A DNA stretch of 64,000 nt. Origin: [Phormidium] sp. LEGE 05292 (lineage in GTDB: Bacteria > Cyanobacteriota > Cyanobacteriia > Cyanobacteriales > Aerosakkonemataceae). This document shows, in pieces, positions 57,430 to 64,000 of this stretch. The notes beneath the pieces are model-generated. The model made no database searches and was not told the origin of the DNA. It was given only the letters and a program-made list of their open reading frames with translations. The translations under genes were made by a program, and so were the position numbers. The stretch is from positions 124,001 to 188,000 of the forward strand of contig NZ_JADEWG010000001.1 in the NCBI RefSeq assembly GCF_015207735.1, written 5' to 3'. Position 1 is the stretch's first letter; every line of letters starts with the position of its first letter.

Positions 57430-58749
57430 TTAATCTGATAGTTCGGATACATCTATTTTTCCCGTGACAGCAGCAGAGATTAACGCGGTTCGGTATTCTT
57501 TTAGCTTTTCTATACCTTCGCGGATTTTGGCGATGAGGGCATCTATCTTGGCGGTTTCGCGGTCGAGGTAAGATGCGATCGCTACTTGCTCATCAAATGG
57601 AGGAACAGACAGAGGAACTCTGGCAAGAATCGTAGTGTTCAAGTTATCCATAGTTGCACCTACAGATTCAAGCAATAGCCAGTCACGAACTCCACTGGTA
57701 GACAGTATCCAATTCAAGAACTGGGGATAAGCTACATCGCGTTTTAGCCTCATTCGTAAGCTTCCAGTTCCATGCCCGTCACTAATCCGAGGTAATCCCG
57801 CATCAAAACGCCCCCCAGCCTTCTTCTCAGCTTCCACTGCTTTCTTATCCCCTTCCCATTTTTTGCCATAAGGAGGATTCGCCAACATATAGTCAAAGCT
57901 TCCCTGGTGCTGAGGGTTTGCCAGCGTAGTGCCAAACATAATCTGTTCGGCATCCCTACCGTCAGCACTGAGGATATACAAATCAGACTTGCAGACTGCA
58001 TAAGTTTCTGGGTTCACCTCCTGTCCAAACAATCGCACCGTAGCAGTGGGGTTCATCGCTTCAATCCACTTTTTCGCAGAAATCAGCATCCCGCCCGTAC
58101 CGCAGCAGGGGTCATAAACCGTCAGCTCAATATACTCTTGAGTTAGCGCTTGCTCATCCAGACACATCAACAGACTTACCATCAACCGAACTACATCTGG
58201 CGGCGTGAAGTGTTCCCCTGGATTCTCATTGAGTGCCTCATTAAACTTCCGAATCAACTCCTGGAAAATGTCCCCCATTTCCTGGTTAGAAACACGGTCA
58301 GGATGCAAGTCAATTTCATTACTCTTAAACCGCTCCATGACCAGGAAAAGCAATCCCGATTCATCTAACCGTTTAATCGTGTTCCGAAAATCAAACTTCT
58401 CCAGAACATCTCGCATATTTTTACTAAAGCCATTAATATAATCCTTGAGATTAGCCGCTAAGTTATCTGGGTCTTCTAATAACGATTCAAATGTATATTT
58501 TGAAGTATTGTAAAAGGCGTATCCCGATATGTCCCTGAGCATATCGTCCAAAGCATCCTCTGGCAACGAATCCTTTAATTGTTGGTACTCTTCCAGTACT
58601 TGCTTTTTAGTCTGTTCTAGTACGTAATCAATCCGCCGCAGCACCGTAAATGGCAAAATTACATCCCGGTACTTACCGCGATTGAACGTATCCCGAATCA
58701 AATTCGCGATACCAAAGATGAAATTAGCCTTCTCACCAAAGTTATTCAT
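57430..58749 (-). CDS. Type I HsdM N-terminal part fused to HsdS C-terminal part
   Basis: 439 aa. Residues 1-325 are the N-terminal domain and methyltransferase core of HsdM: NFIFGIANLIRDTFNRGKYR, motif I DPCCGTGGM, NPPYGKKW (catalytic NPPY) and GRFDAGLPRISDG. Normal HsdM continues another 150-200 aa. Here residues 326-439 instead match the end of an HsdS specificity subunit (GTTILARVPLSVPPFDEQV-like, DRETAKIDALIAKIREGIEK, YRTALISAAVTGKIDV). A deletion that joined the two genes in frame near 57775 would explain it. The DNA-recognition domain TRD1 and most of TRD2 are lost, so it should not methylate specifically. Confidence 0.8.
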   Translation of the reverse strand: MNNFGEKANFIFGIANLIRDTFNRGKYRDVILPFTVLRRIDYVLEQTKKQVLEEYQQLKDSLPEDALDDMLRDISGYAFYNTSKYTFESLLEDPDNLAANLKDYINGFSKNMRDVLEKFDFRNTIKRLDESGLLFLVMERFKSNEIDLHPDRVSNQEMGDIFQELIRKFNEALNENPGEHFTPPDVVRLMVSLLMCLDEQALTQEYIELTVYDPCCGTGGMLISAKKWIEAMNPTATVRLFGQEVNPETYAVCKSDLYILSADGRDAEQIMFGTTLANPQHQGSFDYMLANPPYGKKWEGDKKAVEAEKKAGGRFDAGLPRISDGHGTGSLRMRLKRDVAYPQFLNWILSTSGVRDWLLLESVGATMDNLNTTILARVPLSVPPFDEQVAIASYLDRETAKIDALIAKIREGIEKLKEYRTALISAAVTGKIDVSELSD

Positions 58750-58880
58750 TCACTAGCTCTCTGACAACAGCCCCAACAAGCGAGGTGATAGTTTCTACTG
58801 GAACGTAACAAAGTGCGATCATAACCAGTAGGAATCCAAGCCGCTTGGAATACAATACAATTCTGGCATTTTATGGCTCG
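58746..58880 (-). other. Possible zinc-ribbon scrap overlapping the hsdM start
   Basis: An open minus-strand frame of 44 codons ends in TGA that overlaps the hsdM ATG (ATGA). It reads AIKCQNCIVFQAAWIPTG and later HLACWGCCQ, i.e. two CxxC pairs like a zinc ribbon, but no ATG, GTG or TTG lies before the first pair and a TGA precedes it. A decayed gene start or chance. Confidence 0.25.
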
Positions 58881-58949
58881 TCATCCTCCTCGTGGGGTGG
58901 CTTTAGTTGAATGAATCTTTTAATGGCAACACTCTACTGCTCTTTGAGA

Positions 58950-59474
58950 CTAAGCAGCTTTGGGGTTCCTGCTACGTTCAGCTTTAGCTTTATTTCTAAA
59001 CTCTCCAAAGTCAATTACTGTAGAGTTCTCAGCAGCATCCCATATATCGTCTACTACTTCTTGAAATGCAGGTAAGACAAGCAGTGTATATTGACCAATA
59101 CCTTTACCACGCTTGTCTCCCACCTTTAATGCAGAGATTTGACAGCCTAAATCCGACCAATCTTCTTTTATCCAAAAGACCTCATCACCTGCCACGACAA
59201 TCCTTTTGTCTCTTAAACTCCCATCTATATTGCACTTGTCAAAGTATTCTAAGACTCTGCGGATCATCTGGAGGGAGGTATTCTCCCGTAGGTCTCGAAT
59301 AGCTTTGATATCTAAAAGCTGTTCCCAAGTGTAATAGACTTCAGGTTTCTTCTTCCCATTCCATATTCTCTCTGGCACGACCAATCCAGCACGCTCAAGA
59401 GATTGTAACTGATTGGAGGTCGCCCCAGTCAGTTCCATTATCTCTTTTCTACTGAACCGATCGATCACAGACAT
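58950..59474 (-). CDS. MerR-type regulator, CvkR candidate
   Basis: 174 aa. An N-terminal MerR winged helix (FSRKEIMELTGATSNQLQSL, then RIWNGKKKPEVYYTWEQLLD and AIRDLRENTSLQMIRRVLEY) is followed by a C-terminal region (about 90-174) without MerR metal-sensing cysteines. V-K CASTs commonly encode such a MerR-type repressor of cas12k and tracrRNA (CvkR). In known elements it lies near cas12k; here it is 7.3 kb away in the cargo, divergent from the YjzC-like gene, so the assignment is likely but unproven. Confidence 0.7.
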   Translation of the reverse strand: MSVIDRFSRKEIMELTGATSNQLQSLERAGLVVPERIWNGKKKPEVYYTWEQLLDIKAIRDLRENTSLQMIRRVLEYFDKCNIDGSLRDKRIVVAGDEVFWIKEDWSDLGCQISALKVGDKRGKGIGQYTLLVLPAFQEVVDDIWDAAENSTVIDFGEFRNKAKAERSRNPKAA

Positions 59475-59585
59475 AAAAAGTATTCAAAACACAAAACTGA
59501 ATACATTTGTTAGGATACGGGAGGAGCATGAGCCAAGCCGCTAAACTTTCTCATGCTCTAGTAGTTTCTAAGAGGGAATATTCCC

Positions 59586-59756
59586 ATGATCTACCGTCCA
59601 GGTCAAATCGTACCTACAAGCGGCCAATACGCCGTTGTTAATCTGCAAGGATATAGTATTGGTCGTGAAGTTACGGTTGTTAAGGGGGAACCTTTTCCAC
59701 CCGTTCCTTCTGGTTACGGTTTTAAGTTAGTTGACCCAACTAAACACTGGCGTTAA
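59586..59756 (+). CDS. YjzC-like small protein
   Basis: 56-aa protein: MIYRPGQIVPTSGQYAVVNL, then GREVTVVKGEPFPPVPSG and KLVDPTKHWR. The PG..VP.SGQY...VTVVKGEP.PP....G..KLVDPTKH layout matches the short YjzC-like family of unknown function. GAGGGAA lies before the ATG. It is followed by a clear stem-loop at 59780-59810. Cargo gene; role unknown. Confidence 0.75.
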   Translation: MIYRPGQIVPTSGQYAVVNLQGYSIGREVTVVKGEPFPPVPSGYGFKLVDPTKHWR

Positions 59757-59779
59757 TTACATACTACCTTGCCTTGTTA

Positions 59780-59810
59780 CCCTAAGACCTTCTTTTAGAT
59801 CGTCTTAGGG
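59780..59810 (+). terminator. Stem-loop after the YjzC-like gene
   Basis: CCCTAAGAC (59780-59788) pairs perfectly with GTCTTAGGG (59802-59810) around a 13-nt loop, 24 bp after the stop codon. Probable terminator, though no T run follows. Confidence 0.5.
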
Positions 59811-59869
59811 TGGATATTGGGGTAGCAAAATGCTGGATTGCGATAACACTAAGTAAAGGAATTAACTTA

Positions 59870-60286
59870 ATGTCAACAGATATTGCAAAAGCCGTCATGG
59901 GCGTGTCAGCAGGTATCGATGCGATTAAAAAGCTTGGTGATTTGGCAGTCAAATCTCAAAACCTAGAACTGCGAGAAGGGATTCTTAGCCTTAGAGAACA
60001 ACTTTTAGAGGCAAAAGACGCACTTCTAGATGCAAAAGAACAGGTCTCTAATTATAAGGAAGAGAACGCTACACTCAAAACTAGGATTACAGAACTTGAG
60101 CAGAGATTAGCAAACGGCAAAGAAGAAATTAAGCTGACTGTTAAAAAGGGTGGCTATTACAAAGAAGACGGCGACGGTCCTTACTGTACAGGTTGTTATG
60201 ACAATGATAAGAAATTGATCAGAGTTACTGACGTTGGCCCTATATGGCGTTGCCCTGTCTGTAGAAGTGTAGCTACTAAAACATAA
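59870..60286 (+). CDS. Coiled-coil protein with C-terminal zinc ribbon
   Basis: 138 aa. An N-terminal helix (STDIAKAVMGVSAGIDAIKK) leads into a coiled coil (about 35-100: LREQLLEAKDALLDAKEQ, LKTRITELEQRLANGKE) and a short zinc ribbon with two CxxC pairs (CTGCYDNDKKL, then WRCPVCRSV). ATG 59870 follows AAAGGA; the longer start at 59810 overlaps the terminator. It reads into the PD-(D/E)XK gene 10 bp later, so the pair is probably one operon. Function unknown; a partner of the nuclease is possible. Confidence 0.7.
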   Translation: MSTDIAKAVMGVSAGIDAIKKLGDLAVKSQNLELREGILSLREQLLEAKDALLDAKEQVSNYKEENATLKTRITELEQRLANGKEEIKLTVKKGGYYKEDGDGPYCTGCYDNDKKLIRVTDVGPIWRCPVCRSVATKT

Positions 60287-60296
60287 CCTTATATCT

Positions 60297-61103
60297 ATGT
60301 GGGAAAAGGATGACTACGATGAAGAGGAGCGGCCCCCCGATCCTGCTCAAGAGAAAGCAGAGGAAGAATTGAGGCAGTTTTTCCTTGCTAATAAGGAGGC
60401 AGTTTTCTTTTCCCGGCAAGTAGCGGTTCGATTTGAGGATAAATACTTCCACTGGGTCACAAACCGTGCCATTTGTAATTTGATTGAGTTAAATGAATTA
60501 CAAACAGAGACACGCGAGCTAAGCACTGGTGGGAGTATCAAGCTTTTGTGGAAGCGTGGCTATAGGTATTACAAACGTTCTGCAACTGAAGTAGTCAAGC
60601 TTGTAGAGGAGTACTCAAACCCTAATATGACTGCCGCTCTCGGTTATCACGGCGAACTGATGGTGCTGGAAGGGTTTGCTCGGAATCATTTTGTTCTGCT
60701 TGGTAGAGGACTGCGCCAACTAGGGGAGCTTATTTGGACACAAACCGAGCATGATATGGACTTCATCTTTGAGCGGGATAGCGTCAGGTACGGCGTTGAG
60801 GTTAAGAATACCCTTGGCTACATGGAACAAGAAGAACTCAATATTAAGATAAACCTATGTAAGTCTCTTGGTATTAGACCAGTGTTTGTCGTCCGAATGG
60901 CACCAAAGAACTGGATTCATGAAGTATCTAAAGCAGGCGGCTTTATCCTCATTCTCAAGTACCAACTATATCCCTTTACACATATACACCTGGCACGTAA
61001 GGTCGCTTCTACCTTGAGTCTCCCCGTTGATGCCCCCCGTACTCTCTTGGATCGCACTATGAATCGTTTTCTATTTTATCATCGGAGTAATTATGTGAAT
61101 TAG
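60297..61103 (+). CDS. Putative PD-(D/E)XK nuclease
   Basis: 268 aa. The N-terminal half (about 20-110) resembles a winged-helix/HTH domain (VFFSRQVAVRFEDKYFHWVT). The C-terminal half has a restriction-endonuclease-like core: GELMVLEGFARNHF (Glu), HDMDFIFERDSVRYGVEVKN with the D...EVK catalytic triad, and GIRPVFVVRMAP. Similar endonuclease-like proteins act in defence systems. It is the second gene of a two-gene unit with the zinc-ribbon coiled-coil gene. Substrate unknown. Confidence 0.65.
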   Translation: MWEKDDYDEEERPPDPAQEKAEEELRQFFLANKEAVFFSRQVAVRFEDKYFHWVTNRAICNLIELNELQTETRELSTGGSIKLLWKRGYRYYKRSATEVVKLVEEYSNPNMTAALGYHGELMVLEGFARNHFVLLGRGLRQLGELIWTQTEHDMDFIFERDSVRYGVEVKNTLGYMEQEELNIKINLCKSLGIRPVFVVRMAPKNWIHEVSKAGGFILILKYQLYPFTHIHLARKVASTLSLPVDAPRTLLDRTMNRFLFYHRSNYVN

Positions 61104-61261
61104 GATTTCAATTCACATAGCACTTGTCTGAAACCCTTATAAACATTACTTTTCTCTACATACCTCTATAAATACTTTTTGCCTATTCCCTCAACTTGGT
61201 TTCGTGGGCTAACAAAACGCTCATCACTTAGTTAAGCCTTAGCTCTGAATAAATAGAAAGA

Positions 61262-61284
61262 AAAGGTGGATAGTATCCACCTTT
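61262..61284. terminator. Bidirectional terminator hairpin
   Basis: AAAGGTGGATA (61262-61272) and TATCCACCTTT (61274-61284) are perfect arms of a hairpin, between the rightward nuclease gene and the leftward KilA-N gene. The A/T-rich outer arms give U-rich ends in both directions. Confidence 0.75.
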
Positions 61285-61307
61285 GATCATTTTAAGTCCT
61301 AGCTTAT

Positions 61308-62123
61308 TCAACATTCATTCAACAGATTGGCAACCTGTTTAGCTGCTGCATAAGATATACTGGCACAGCGTTTAGCGTCACTAGGATTAAGAGAACAAAT
61401 TCGTTTAGCACTGAGAACTTTAGCAAAGTCAGTCGTAGCCAACTCCTCAATATTCATGCCATCTTTGCAGTTCTGCTTCTTCTTTAGACCCCTAGAAGCT
61501 CGGAACTGTTTGGTATCTCCAATAATTGGTTTGTAGACCTGATACTTGCAGAAGCCATAATCCTGACGACTTTGAACACCATGCTGAGATAATACAGATT
61601 CGTAATAGTCTTCCTTAGGTACAGATTCAAGACGGGCAGTAATATATTCTGACGATTTACCTTGTTTCTGCCAACTTCGGATAGCTCTTTGACGACTACG
61701 CTTAATACCTAACTCTGGATCTGCTTCTTCCTCTATTCGTTCTTTAAGAACAGTCAATGCCCACTGATGAAATTCGGGTGAGAGTATTTGGGCATAGTCA
61801 ATAGCTAGTTCAGGAATAGCATAAGTACCAGCTTTGTTACCCCCAGTAATGACAATAAGAACTTCTGGAACTTGGGCAATTAAGCGTTGTGCTTCAGGAC
61901 GCTTACCCATTTTTCGTTCAACCCAAGTGGGCACCGTGCCCACTTGGGTTGCAAGGTGCTGAAGTAATTCTTGGGTTTGGCTTAAGCGTATCCAATCACG
62001 GGGGGTTTTGTTAGCTGGTTTATCAGATGCTTTCCACATATCCGTTAAGCTAACCAAGCCATCATCTTGAAGACCGATCATAGCCCCTTTATAATTTAAT
62101 TGCTTGTTAGGTAATTTAGGCAT
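61308..62123 (-). CDS. KilA-N domain protein
   Basis: 271 aa. The KilA-N DNA-binding fold is near the N terminus: DDGLVSLTDMWKASDKPANK, TPRDWIRLSQTQELLQHL, then AGTYAIPELAIDYAQILSPE and FHQWALTVLKER. The rest is basic and unassigned. KilA-N proteins come mostly from phages and mobile elements. ATG 62123 follows AAAGGAGA; the TTG at 62144 is too close to it. The segment QVGTVPTW (codons over 61919-61951) is encoded by a 33-bp palindrome. Confidence 0.85.
   Translation of the reverse strand: MPKLPNKQLNYKGAMIGLQDDGLVSLTDMWKASDKPANKTPRDWIRLSQTQELLQHLATQVGTVPTWVERKMGKRPEAQRLIAQVPEVLIVITGGNKAGTYAIPELAIDYAQILSPEFHQWALTVLKERIEEEADPELGIKRSRQRAIRSWQKQGKSSEYITARLESVPKEDYYESVLSQHGVQSRQDYGFCKYQVYKPIIGDTKQFRASRGLKKKQNCKDGMNIEELATTDFAKVLSAKRICSLNPSDAKRCASISYAAAKQVANLLNEC
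61919..61951. repeat. 33-bp perfect palindrome inside the KilA-N gene
   Basis: Sixteen bases on each side (arm CAACCCAAGTGGGCAC, 61919-61934) mirror each other around one central base, 61935. Translated it gives TQVGTVPTW in the domain linker. A repeat inserted in frame or a regulatory site. Confidence 0.9.
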
Positions 62124-62381
62124 TATAGTCTCCTTTTGTTTCAAATTCTGGTTGACATAATTTCAAATCAGCGGTATGCCAAAAGGTTGCTTATATGCCT
62201 ACAATGCCTTACAATAGAAGACAGAAAAGCATACAAAGTTTTTACCGCAGTAATTAGGATGACTGGGGTAAGGTTTTTGTGCATTTGGTCTACCGCTTTG
62301 CGAGTAGGTAATTAAGGGTAATGGGAACTAAATCCCCGAACTCTTAAACATTTAGTTCAAAACCTCCAAAGAGTAATGTTG

Positions 62382-62469
62382 TGGAAGTGGTGGGACTCGA
62401 ACCCACAAAACCCGGGCAAGGTTTGACCGATTAGGAGTCGGATGCGTTTACCAGTTCCGCCACACTTCC
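62382..62469 (-). tRNA. Leucine-type class II tRNA with anticodon CCU
   Basis: 88 nt. Acceptor GGAAGTG pairs with CACTTCC, discriminator A. The D arm GCGGAACTGGTAAACGC is of leucine type; anticodon stem TCCGA/TCGGT (one U-U at the top) with loop CTCCTAA, anticodon CCT; long variable arm (CAAACC/GGTTTTG); T arm GTGGG-TTCGAGT-CCCAC. A CCU anticodon decodes AGG, normally arginine, whereas arginine tRNAs have a short variable arm. It lies in the cargo, so it is a mobile-element tRNA gene. Intron and CCA are not encoded. Confidence 0.85.
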
Positions 62470-62478
62470 AAGCTTTAA

Positions 62479-63183
62479 CTACAACGGGGATTGGGCGTAG
62501 GAAACCCGATCCCCGTTGCAGTCTGTGTTAAAGAGGTCTGGATGGAAATCAATTGCAGAGAATCTATTGGTTTCAGATTCTGTGCTTTGTTCTTTATCTT
62601 GTTCTTGAATGGGTAAACAGTAGCGTTTCTGTTTCTTCTTCTTTGTTAAGGGATCTATCATGATTTTTCCCTCCTCTACACCCCTCCTAATTTCAGTAGC
62701 AAATGAGCTCTTGGCTTTTAAAAACTCTTCCTCGGTCTGAAAGTCGAAGACACGTTGAACCAATTGAGAAAGATTCAGATTAGGTTCCAAGGATAAGACT
62801 TCAAGTGCAGCCTCAATATAACTTTTATCTCTGAACTCAGGACGACGCATTTCTTTAGGGGTGCGAGGATTTAGAGTGGTTACATCAGAGTGACGCTGTG
62901 TTGTGTCTTCAGCTATATCTTCATCTTTGACAGATGAGACCGGAGTTACAGATTGGAAACTACCATTCAAATATGAGTCCTTTACCTCCTGGTTAAGCTT
63001 GGGTAAATCTCCATCTTCTTCGGTTAAACCTTTTATGGTTCCCTCTATATTCTTAGCTAAAACACGAAGTTTAACTGCCTCGGCTTCTAGTCGTAATGCC
63101 TCGGCTTCATATTCTTCAACCTGCTTCTTAGTTTCGGCAAGCTTCTTCCTTAACCAATAGATCGGCTCAGAATTCGTAGTCAT
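62479..63183 (-). CDS. Coiled-coil protein with winged-helix-like C terminus
   Basis: 234 aa. The N-terminal third is a strong coiled coil (LAETKKQVEEYEAEALRLEA); the middle is acidic and Ser/Thr-rich; about 115-190 looks like a winged helix (KSYIEAALEVLSLEPNLNLS, LVQRVFDFQTEEEFLKAKSS). Not recognised. ATG 63183 is preferred over 63201. Its stop is 10 bp before the CCU tRNA, so both could share a transcript. Confidence 0.6.
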   Translation of the reverse strand: MTTNSEPIYWLRKKLAETKKQVEEYEAEALRLEAEAVKLRVLAKNIEGTIKGLTEEDGDLPKLNQEVKDSYLNGSFQSVTPVSSVKDEDIAEDTTQRHSDVTTLNPRTPKEMRRPEFRDKSYIEAALEVLSLEPNLNLSQLVQRVFDFQTEEEFLKAKSSFATEIRRGVEEGKIMIDPLTKKKKQKRYCLPIQEQDKEQSTESETNRFSAIDFHPDLFNTDCNGDRVSYAQSPL

Positions 63184-63366
63184 AAAGACATCATAACTCA
63201 ATCTCTTTTAAATGGAAGGATTTTACTGAACATCTTCAAACTCTGAAGTTAAATATACTCACCTAAAACACTGTTGATAGTAATTTAATAAATGATTTAA
63301 GAATAAAGGCACTACATATAGCCCTCTTGAGTAAATGAAATCACTTAAAAGGTTATTTTAAATCTA

Positions 63367-63648
63367 ATGGCTTAGTCTAAAAAAGGCTTCCAAGAGGTTG
63401 ATAACTTACTAAGGCAGCAGAGTGAGCTTCTTAATCACAAGTACTATGGCTGGAAGAGCAATGGGTCTGTGACAGAAGCCATCTGGGTCAGGTGCACTAG
63501 CGACATTAAGTACCGAGAGATAAAAGATCACCAAGATCAGACCCATCCCATGAGACTGATCGTATCCTTGGGCTTTGATGAAGTATCCCATCTAGATACC
63601 GATCGCATCACTAAACAATCGGCTTCTGGTACCTCGCCATCTCCTTGA
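63367..63648 (+). pseudogene. Small gene with a nonsense codon at position 3
   Basis: From ATG 63367 the frame reads M-A-stop(TAG)-SKKGFQEVDNLLRQQSEL, then about 60 codons of protein-like sequence (YYGWKSNGSVTEAIWVRCTS, KYREIKDHQDQTHPMRLIVS) to the TGA at 63646, opposing the end of tniQ. The TAG could be one C-to-T change from CAG. The part after about 63610 is antisense to tniQ. A broken small cargo gene is likely, but coding status is not proven. Confidence 0.35.
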
Positions 63649-64000
63649 ACTCCATACGGCACCGTTGGCAAACCCCTTCCTCCCACAAAGCAGGGATATC
63701 AAACTTTTTGTCACAGTTAGGACACTTAGAGAGTAAACGCAATTGGTGGCGATCGCACCCTGCCGTTGTCTTGAACTGCCACTCCATTTGATGGCAGGGA
63801 GCCTCTGCATAACAAGCCCCACACAAACGTATAGACCAACGCCACATCCCAACACCCTTGGGCGGCAGCATCTTATATAAACTGCCAACATCAACGTTAA
63901 TAAGCTTGCTTAGTGCTGCCAATTCCTCTTCTCTTGGGAAAGGATTAAAATATAACTTTTCCCATCTGGCAATTACTGCTGGAATACCGACAAGTGTCCC
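63611..64000 (-). CDS. tniQ: TniQ of the V-K CAST, C-terminal part (cut by the window)
   Basis: 130 visible codons, running off the window edge; ShTniQ is 167 aa, so about 35 residues are missing upstream. The reading GTLVGIPAVIARWEKLYFNP, then MLPPKGVGM, RLCGACYAEAPCHQMEWQFK, CDRHQLRLLSKCPNCDKKF and IPALWEEGVCQRCRMEF follow ShTniQ closely, including its Cys/His zinc-binding set (C-GAC-Y, CDRH, CPNC, CQRC). TniQ bridges the Cas12k-RNA complex to the TnsC filament. The TTG-initiated 103-aa reading inside is not the real start. Confidence 0.95.
   Translation of the reverse strand, partial: GTLVGIPAVIARWEKLYFNPFPREEELAALSKLINVDVGSLYKMLPPKGVGMWRWSIRLCGACYAEAPCHQMEWQFKTTAGCDRHQLRLLSKCPNCDKKFDIPALWEEGVCQRCRMEFKEMARYQKPIV

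Larger units (their letters stand above)
48136..64000 (-). mobile_element. Type V-K CRISPR-associated transposon (CAST), partial
   Basis: The visible 15.9 kb spans one end (TGTAC at 48136-48140 with four TnsB-like sites), a homing crRNA, CRISPR array, tracrRNA, cas12k, cargo, and the C-terminal part of tniQ at the window edge. In known V-K elements tnsB-tnsC-tniQ lie at the far side of the cargo from cas12k, which fits this orientation, so tnsC, tnsB and the second end are expected beyond 64,000. There is no tnsA, as usual for V-K. Whether the element is still mobile depends on those missing genes; everything visible of the targeting module (cas12k, tracrRNA, array, guide, tniQ) looks intact. 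Confidence 0.93.

Noticed and set aside
63409-63591. 60-aa minus-strand ORF after tniQ
   Set aside because: The opposite strand reads more protein-like sequence; no ribosome-binding site.

Overview
The window is a chromosomal segment of a cyanobacterium, very probably a filamentous one. The evidence is the density of GCGATCGC (HIP1) octamers, cyanobacterial families (DUF1400-type hydrolase, TIGR04168 phosphoesterase, a HetZ-related protein next to a PilB-N/PatU-like protein, PEP-CTERM protein), tetrapyrrole/cobamide and glycogen genes, and short G/C-rich palindromic interspersed repeats between genes.

Positions 1 to about 48,100 are ordinary host chromosome. They hold a truncated multi-PAS sensor, housekeeping genes (asnS, ggt, rnz, glgX, cobU, truB, ligA, nadA), a three-gene polysaccharide block (two GT2 glycosyltransferases and a WcaF-like acetyltransferase, 17.4-20.0 kb), signalling genes (cyclase response regulator, hybrid histidine kinase, HetZ-related/PatU-like/Crp cluster, 30.8-38.6 kb), peptidases, and two glycosyltransferases of the TIGR04283/TIGR04282 families. 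A decayed IS200/IS605 element (20.3-21.7 kb) lies beside a fragment of hflX.

From 48,136 to the end of the window lies most of a type V-K CRISPR-associated transposon (CAST). One end is 34 bp past a tRNA-Ser(UGA) gene. In order there are a TGTAC terminus, four TnsB-like binding repeats, a stand-alone homing crRNA unit, a 13-repeat CRISPR array, a tracrRNA and cas12k, then about 10 kb of cargo, then tniQ cut by the window edge; tnsB and tnsC should lie just beyond. The homing unit carries 17 nt identical to the tRNA-Ser gene. Its protospacer has a GTN-type PAM, and the transposon end lies 62 bp from that PAM, as expected for V-K insertion, so the element carries the guide that explains its own location.

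The cargo is defence-like: a DUF262/HNH (GmrSD-like) protein whose gene overlaps cas12k by 41 bp, a type I restriction system that looks broken (frameshifted hsdR, deletion-fused hsdM-hsdS), a PD-(D/E)XK-like nuclease, a KilA-N protein with a 33-bp palindrome inside the gene, regulators (MerR/CvkR-like, ribbon-helix-helix, HTH), a YjzC-like small protein, and a leucine-type tRNA with anticodon CCU.
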